Below, in pieces: positions 61,566-64,000 of a DNA stretch of 64,000 nt. The stretch's first letter is position 1. The number at the start of each line of letters is the position of its first letter. Position numbers and translations under genes: made by a program. Origin of the DNA: Corallococcus sp. AS-1-6 (GTDB lineage: Bacteria > Myxococcota > Myxococcia > Myxococcales > Myxococcaceae). Below the pieces are notes generated by a model that was given only the letters and a program-made list of their open reading frames with translations, ran no database searches and was not told the DNA's origin. The DNA lies in NCBI RefSeq assembly GCF_020037015.1, contig NZ_JAIQDE010000022.1, positions 99,647 through 163,646 of the forward strand. The letters are read 5' to 3'.

Positions 61566-61587
61566 GGAGGGGTTAAGAGTCCCCTCC
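61566..61587 (+). promoter_or_regulatory. Hairpin enclosing the def Shine-Dalgarno sequence
   Basis: GGAGGGG (61566-61572) is exactly complementary to CCCCTCC (61581-61587) across an 8-nt loop, and the ATG follows at 61588. The only Shine-Dalgarno-like sequence is in the left arm, so the fold would both hide it and, if tolerated, place it next to the start. Confidence 0.5.
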
Positions 61588-62115
61588 ATGGTTCGCGAGA
61601 TTCTCATCTGGCCCGACCCCATCCTGAAGCAGAAGGCCAAGCCGGTGGCGAAGGTGGACGACAAGGTCCGCGCGCTCATCAAGGACATGTTCGAGACCAT
61701 GTACGCCGCCGAGGGCGTCGGGCTCGCCGCCCCGCAGGTGGGCGTCCTCCAGCGCATCATCGTCCTGGACACCCGGCCGCAGCAGCCGGAGTCCAAGCCC
61801 CTGGCGATGATCAACCCGGAGTTCGTCTCGCTCGAAGGGGAGACGACCTACACGGAGGGCTGCCTGTCCATCCCCGGTGAAGCCGAGGACGTGGACCGCG
61901 CCGCCGTCGCCACCGTGCGCTACCTGGACGAGGAAGGCCAGGAGCAGACGCTGCGCTGTGACGGCCTGCTGGCCATCGCCGTGCAGCACGAGACGGACCA
62001 CCTGGATGGCACCGTCTTCGTGGACCACGTCTCCACGCTCAAGCGCGAGTTCATCCGCAAGCGCATGAAGAAGCTCAAGGCCTCGCGCGAGCAGGGCGCC
62101 CCGGCGTCCGCCTAA
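61588..62115 (+). CDS. def: Peptide deformylase
   Basis: Removes the formyl group from nascent N-termini. It has 175 residues with the three catalytic motifs: GVGLAAPQ, EGCLS and HETDHLDG (HExxH metal site). The ATG at 61588 fits the family N terminus (MVREIL); an upstream in-frame ATG at 61534, overlapping the previous stop by TGATG, would add 18 residues. A hairpin sequesters the Shine-Dalgarno-like sequence. The 3' end overlaps the convergent nth gene by 4 bp. Functionally linked to fmt at 20661. Confidence 0.96.
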   Translation: MVREILIWPDPILKQKAKPVAKVDDKVRALIKDMFETMYAAEGVGLAAPQVGVLQRIIVLDTRPQQPESKPLAMINPEFVSLEGETTYTEGCLSIPGEAEDVDRAAVATVRYLDEEGQEQTLRCDGLLAIAVQHETDHLDGTVFVDHVSTLKREFIRKRMKKLKASREQGAPASA

Positions 62116-62780
62116 TCCTTCGCGGTGGCGCGCACGCCCTTCTTCGGGCACCGGTCCGCCACCACGCAGGAGCCGCAAACGGGCGAGCGCGCGAAGCACG
62201 TGCGCCGCCCGTGCCACACCAGCAACTGATGCCCCAGCGTCCACCGCTCGCGAGGCAGCAGCGCCTGCAGGTCCTTCTCCACCTTGTCCGGGTCTTCCTG
62301 CGAGGTGAAGCCCAGCCGGTACGCCAGCCGCTTCACGTGCGTGTCCACGGGGAAGGCCGCGTCGCCGCCCAGGTGGATGCACACCACGCCCGCCGTCTTC
62401 AGCCCCACGCCTGGCAGCTCCGCCAGCGTGTCGCGCACCAGCGGCACCTGTCCGCCATGCTCCGAGACGAGCGCGCGCGCCGTGGCGACGATGTTCTTCG
62501 CCTTCGCGCGGTACAGCCCGCAGGTGCGGATGAAGGGCTCCACGTCCGAGGGTTCGACGCGCGCGTAGGCCTGGGCATCCGGGAAGCGGGCGAACAGGGC
62601 GGGGGTCACCAGGTTGACGCGCTTGTCGGTGCACTGCGCGGACAAGATGACGGCGACCAGCAGCTCCAGCGGCGTGCGGTAGTCCAGCTCGATGCGGGCG
62701 TCCGGCATGGCTGCTTCCAGACCGTCCAGGACCGACACCGCACGCTGCCGCTTCTCACCCACTGTCTCTCGCCGGGCCAC
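62112..62780 (-). CDS. nth: Endonuclease III
   Basis: A bifunctional DNA glycosylase/AP lyase for oxidised pyrimidines; about 222 residues. The HhH motif with catalytic Lys is [10 protein letters not shown], the catalytic Asp is in [10 protein letters not shown], and the [4Fe-4S] site has C-x6-C-x2-C-x5-C at the C terminus. The start is ambiguous: the GTG at 62780 is preferred; ATG at 62822, GTG at 62798 or GTG at 62759 are alternatives, all upstream of conserved sequence. It overlaps def tail-to-tail and is divergent from threonine aldolase. Confidence 0.94.
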   Translation of the reverse strand: MARRETVGEKRQRAVSVLDGLEAAMPDARIELDYRTPLELLVAVILSAQCTDKRVNLVTPALFARFPDAQAYARVEPSDVEPFIRTCGLYRAKAKNIVATARALVSEHGGQVPLVRDTLAELPGVGLKTAGVVCIHLGGDAAFPVDTHVKRLAYRLGFTSQEDPDKVEKDLQALLPRERWTLGHQLLVWHGRRTCFARSPVCGSCVVADRCPKKGVRATAKD

Positions 62781-62857
62781 GCGGGCGTTGTATGTCACGG
62801 GGCGGCCCCGCCCAAGCACCATGGCGGGGCGCCCCTTTTCACGTACCGAGGAGAACC

Positions 62858-63883
62858 ATGAAGCCCATCGACTTCCGCTCCGACACCGTGACGAAGCCCA
62901 CGCCCGCCATGCGCAGGCTCATGGCCGACGCGGAGGTGGGTGACGACGTCTACGGCGAGGACCCCACGGTGCGCCGGCTGGAGGAGCGCGTGGCCGAGCG
63001 GCTCGGCCTGGAGGCCGCCGTCTTCGTCCCCTCCGGCACGCAGGCGAACCAGATCGCCATCGGCGCGTACTGCCGTCCCGGCGACGAGGTGCTCACGGAG
63101 GAGGGCAGCCACATCCTCCAGTACGAAGGTGGCGCGGTGCCGGCGCTGTGGGGCGCGCAGCCGGGGCCGCTGCCGGGCGAGCGCGGCCTGCTGAAGCCGG
63201 AGACCGTGGCGGCGGCGGTGCGCGAGGACAACATCCACAACCCGCGCACGCGCCTGCTGTCGCTGGAGAACACGCACAACCGCGGCGGCGGCACGGTGTG
63301 GCCGGTGGAGCGCTTCAAGGCGGTGGTGGAGGCGGGGCGCAAGGCCGGGCTCGCGGTGCACCTGGACGGCGCGCGGCTGTTCAACGCGGAGGTGGCGGCG
63401 GGCAGGCCCGCGTCCGCGTGGGCGTCGCTGACGGACTCGACGTCAGTGTGCTTCTCGAAGGGGCTGGGCGCGCCGGTGGGCTCGGCGCTCGCGGGCAGGA
63501 AGGACGTCATCCGCGAGGCGCGGCGGCTGCGCAAGCGGCTGGGCGGCGGCATGCGGCAGGCGGGCATCCTCGCGGCGGCGGCGCTGTACGCGCTGGAGCA
63601 CCACGTGGAGCGCCTGGCCGAGGACCACGCCAACGCGCGCCGGCTGGCGGAGGGCCTGGCCCAGGTGCCGGGCGTGAAGGTGGACCTGTCCCGGGTGGAG
63701 ACGAACATGGTGTTCGCGGACCTGCTGCGTCCTGCGGCGGAGGCCTCCGCGCTGCTCCTGAAGCAGGGCGTGCTCGCCAACCCCACCGGCCCGCACTCCA
63801 TCCGCCTCGTGTGCCACCTGGACGTGTCCGCCGCGGACATCGACGACGCCCTGGCGCGCATCCGTCAGGCCTTCGCGAGCTGA
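62858..63883 (+). CDS. Low-specificity threonine aldolase
   Basis: A 341-residue PLP enzyme cleaving L-threonine/allo-threonine to glycine and acetaldehyde. The N-terminal [10 protein letters not shown] and [11 protein letters not shown] motifs are diagnostic. The PLP Lys is in [12 protein letters not shown], with [10 protein letters not shown] as the cofactor Asp region. GAGGAGAA precedes the ATG at 62858. It is divergent from nth; the 117 bp that follow to the window end contain no gene that I can support. Confidence 0.94.
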   Translation: MKPIDFRSDTVTKPTPAMRRLMADAEVGDDVYGEDPTVRRLEERVAERLGLEAAVFVPSGTQANQIAIGAYCRPGDEVLTEEGSHILQYEGGAVPALWGAQPGPLPGERGLLKPETVAAAVREDNIHNPRTRLLSLENTHNRGGGTVWPVERFKAVVEAGRKAGLAVHLDGARLFNAEVAAGRPASAWASLTDSTSVCFSKGLGAPVGSALAGRKDVIREARRLRKRLGGGMRQAGILAAAALYALEHHVERLAEDHANARRLAEGLAQVPGVKVDLSRVETNMVFADLLRPAAEASALLLKQGVLANPTGPHSIRLVCHLDVSAADIDDALARIRQAFAS

Positions 63884-64000
63884 CACGGACGGCACCCCGC
63901 CCGGGTCCGCCGCGGCCTTTGAGAACCTGTCCGACTGGAGGTCTGCGCGGAATAAGCAGTCCTACGAGCCGCATAGAGGTGGGGTGACATCGCAAGAAGA
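63884..64000. other. Intergenic tail at window edge
   Basis: 117 bp after threonine aldolase; less GC-rich towards the end (63945-64000). No ORF or hairpin that I can support. It may hold the promoter of a gene beyond the window. Confidence 0.4.

Overview
The window is a dense, very GC-rich chromosomal segment with strong G/C third-position bias and short intergenic gaps. The family content points to a myxobacterium of the Myxococcaceae, most likely Corallococcus or Myxococcus. That content includes duplicated-spondin and HEAT-repeat lipoproteins, a FibA-like M4 protease, a PP2C phosphatase, a methyl-accepting protein, and very long TPR and coiled-coil proteins. The genus is inference. I found no rRNA, tRNA, CRISPR array, insertion sequence or prophage. 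About 46 protein genes are supported.

Layout. 1-2.7 kb: a LETM1/TerB-like protein (cut by the window edge) and a spondin-domain lipoprotein. 2.9-4.75 kb: a compositionally different two-gene unit, a PIN-GNAT-PUA-like fusion overlapping an ASCH-domain protein; this is the best accessory-system candidate. 4.75-11.5 kb: two aldo/keto reductases, an SDR and a heterodimeric ABC exporter. 11.5-16 kb: a large sulfatase and a signal-less M4 protease, convergent on a perfect 16-bp hairpin. 16-20 kb: a FUSC membrane protein and a HEAT lipoprotein. 20-24 kb: a HAMP-like membrane protein, fmt, a degenerate AroQ-fold protein and rsmB, closely spaced with the last two translationally coupled. 24-29.4 kb: a LysR regulator, a glycosyltransferase, an SDR, a redoxin and an aminotransferase. 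29.5-36 kb: secreted and envelope proteins of unknown role, a PP2C phosphatase and a methyl-accepting protein. 36-44 kb: an SDR, a glutaryl-CoA dehydrogenase-like enzyme, a DUF2058-like protein with PPR/RGG repeats, a lipoprotein, a beta-barrel, an M3-like metallopeptidase and a pseudouridine synthase. 44-50.5 kb: a 1877-residue TPR/disordered protein and an outer-membrane barrel. 50.6-53 kb: galU, a lipoprotein-assessment-type protein and a GST. 53.3-64 kb: priA, a 1989-residue coiled-coil protein, def, nth and threonine aldolase.

Functional themes. Housekeeping information processing is represented by fmt, rsmB, priA, def, nth and galU. fmt and def act on opposite ends of N-formyl-methionine metabolism but are far apart here. 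Around these core genes sit envelope and signalling proteins typical of social gliding bacteria. Two giant proteins share an architecture of partly degenerate folded ends joined by repeat-rich central regions, and look like cytoplasmic scaffolds.

Beyond annotation, the main observations are these. (1) The PIN-GNAT-PUA/ASCH pair. (2) A 3-dehydroquinase-fold protein that has lost its catalytic Tyr and His and gained KTLGR motifs. (3) The giant protein with a receiver lacking its phospho-acceptor, a register-perfect array of nineteen 14-residue repeats, and a J-like domain with HPL in place of HPD. (4) A recurrent TANNNT element 8-13 nt before start codons that lack a Shine-Dalgarno sequence, suggesting leaderless transcripts. 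(5) A mirrored 10-bp element between divergent genes at galU, and several perfect palindromes in divergent promoters.
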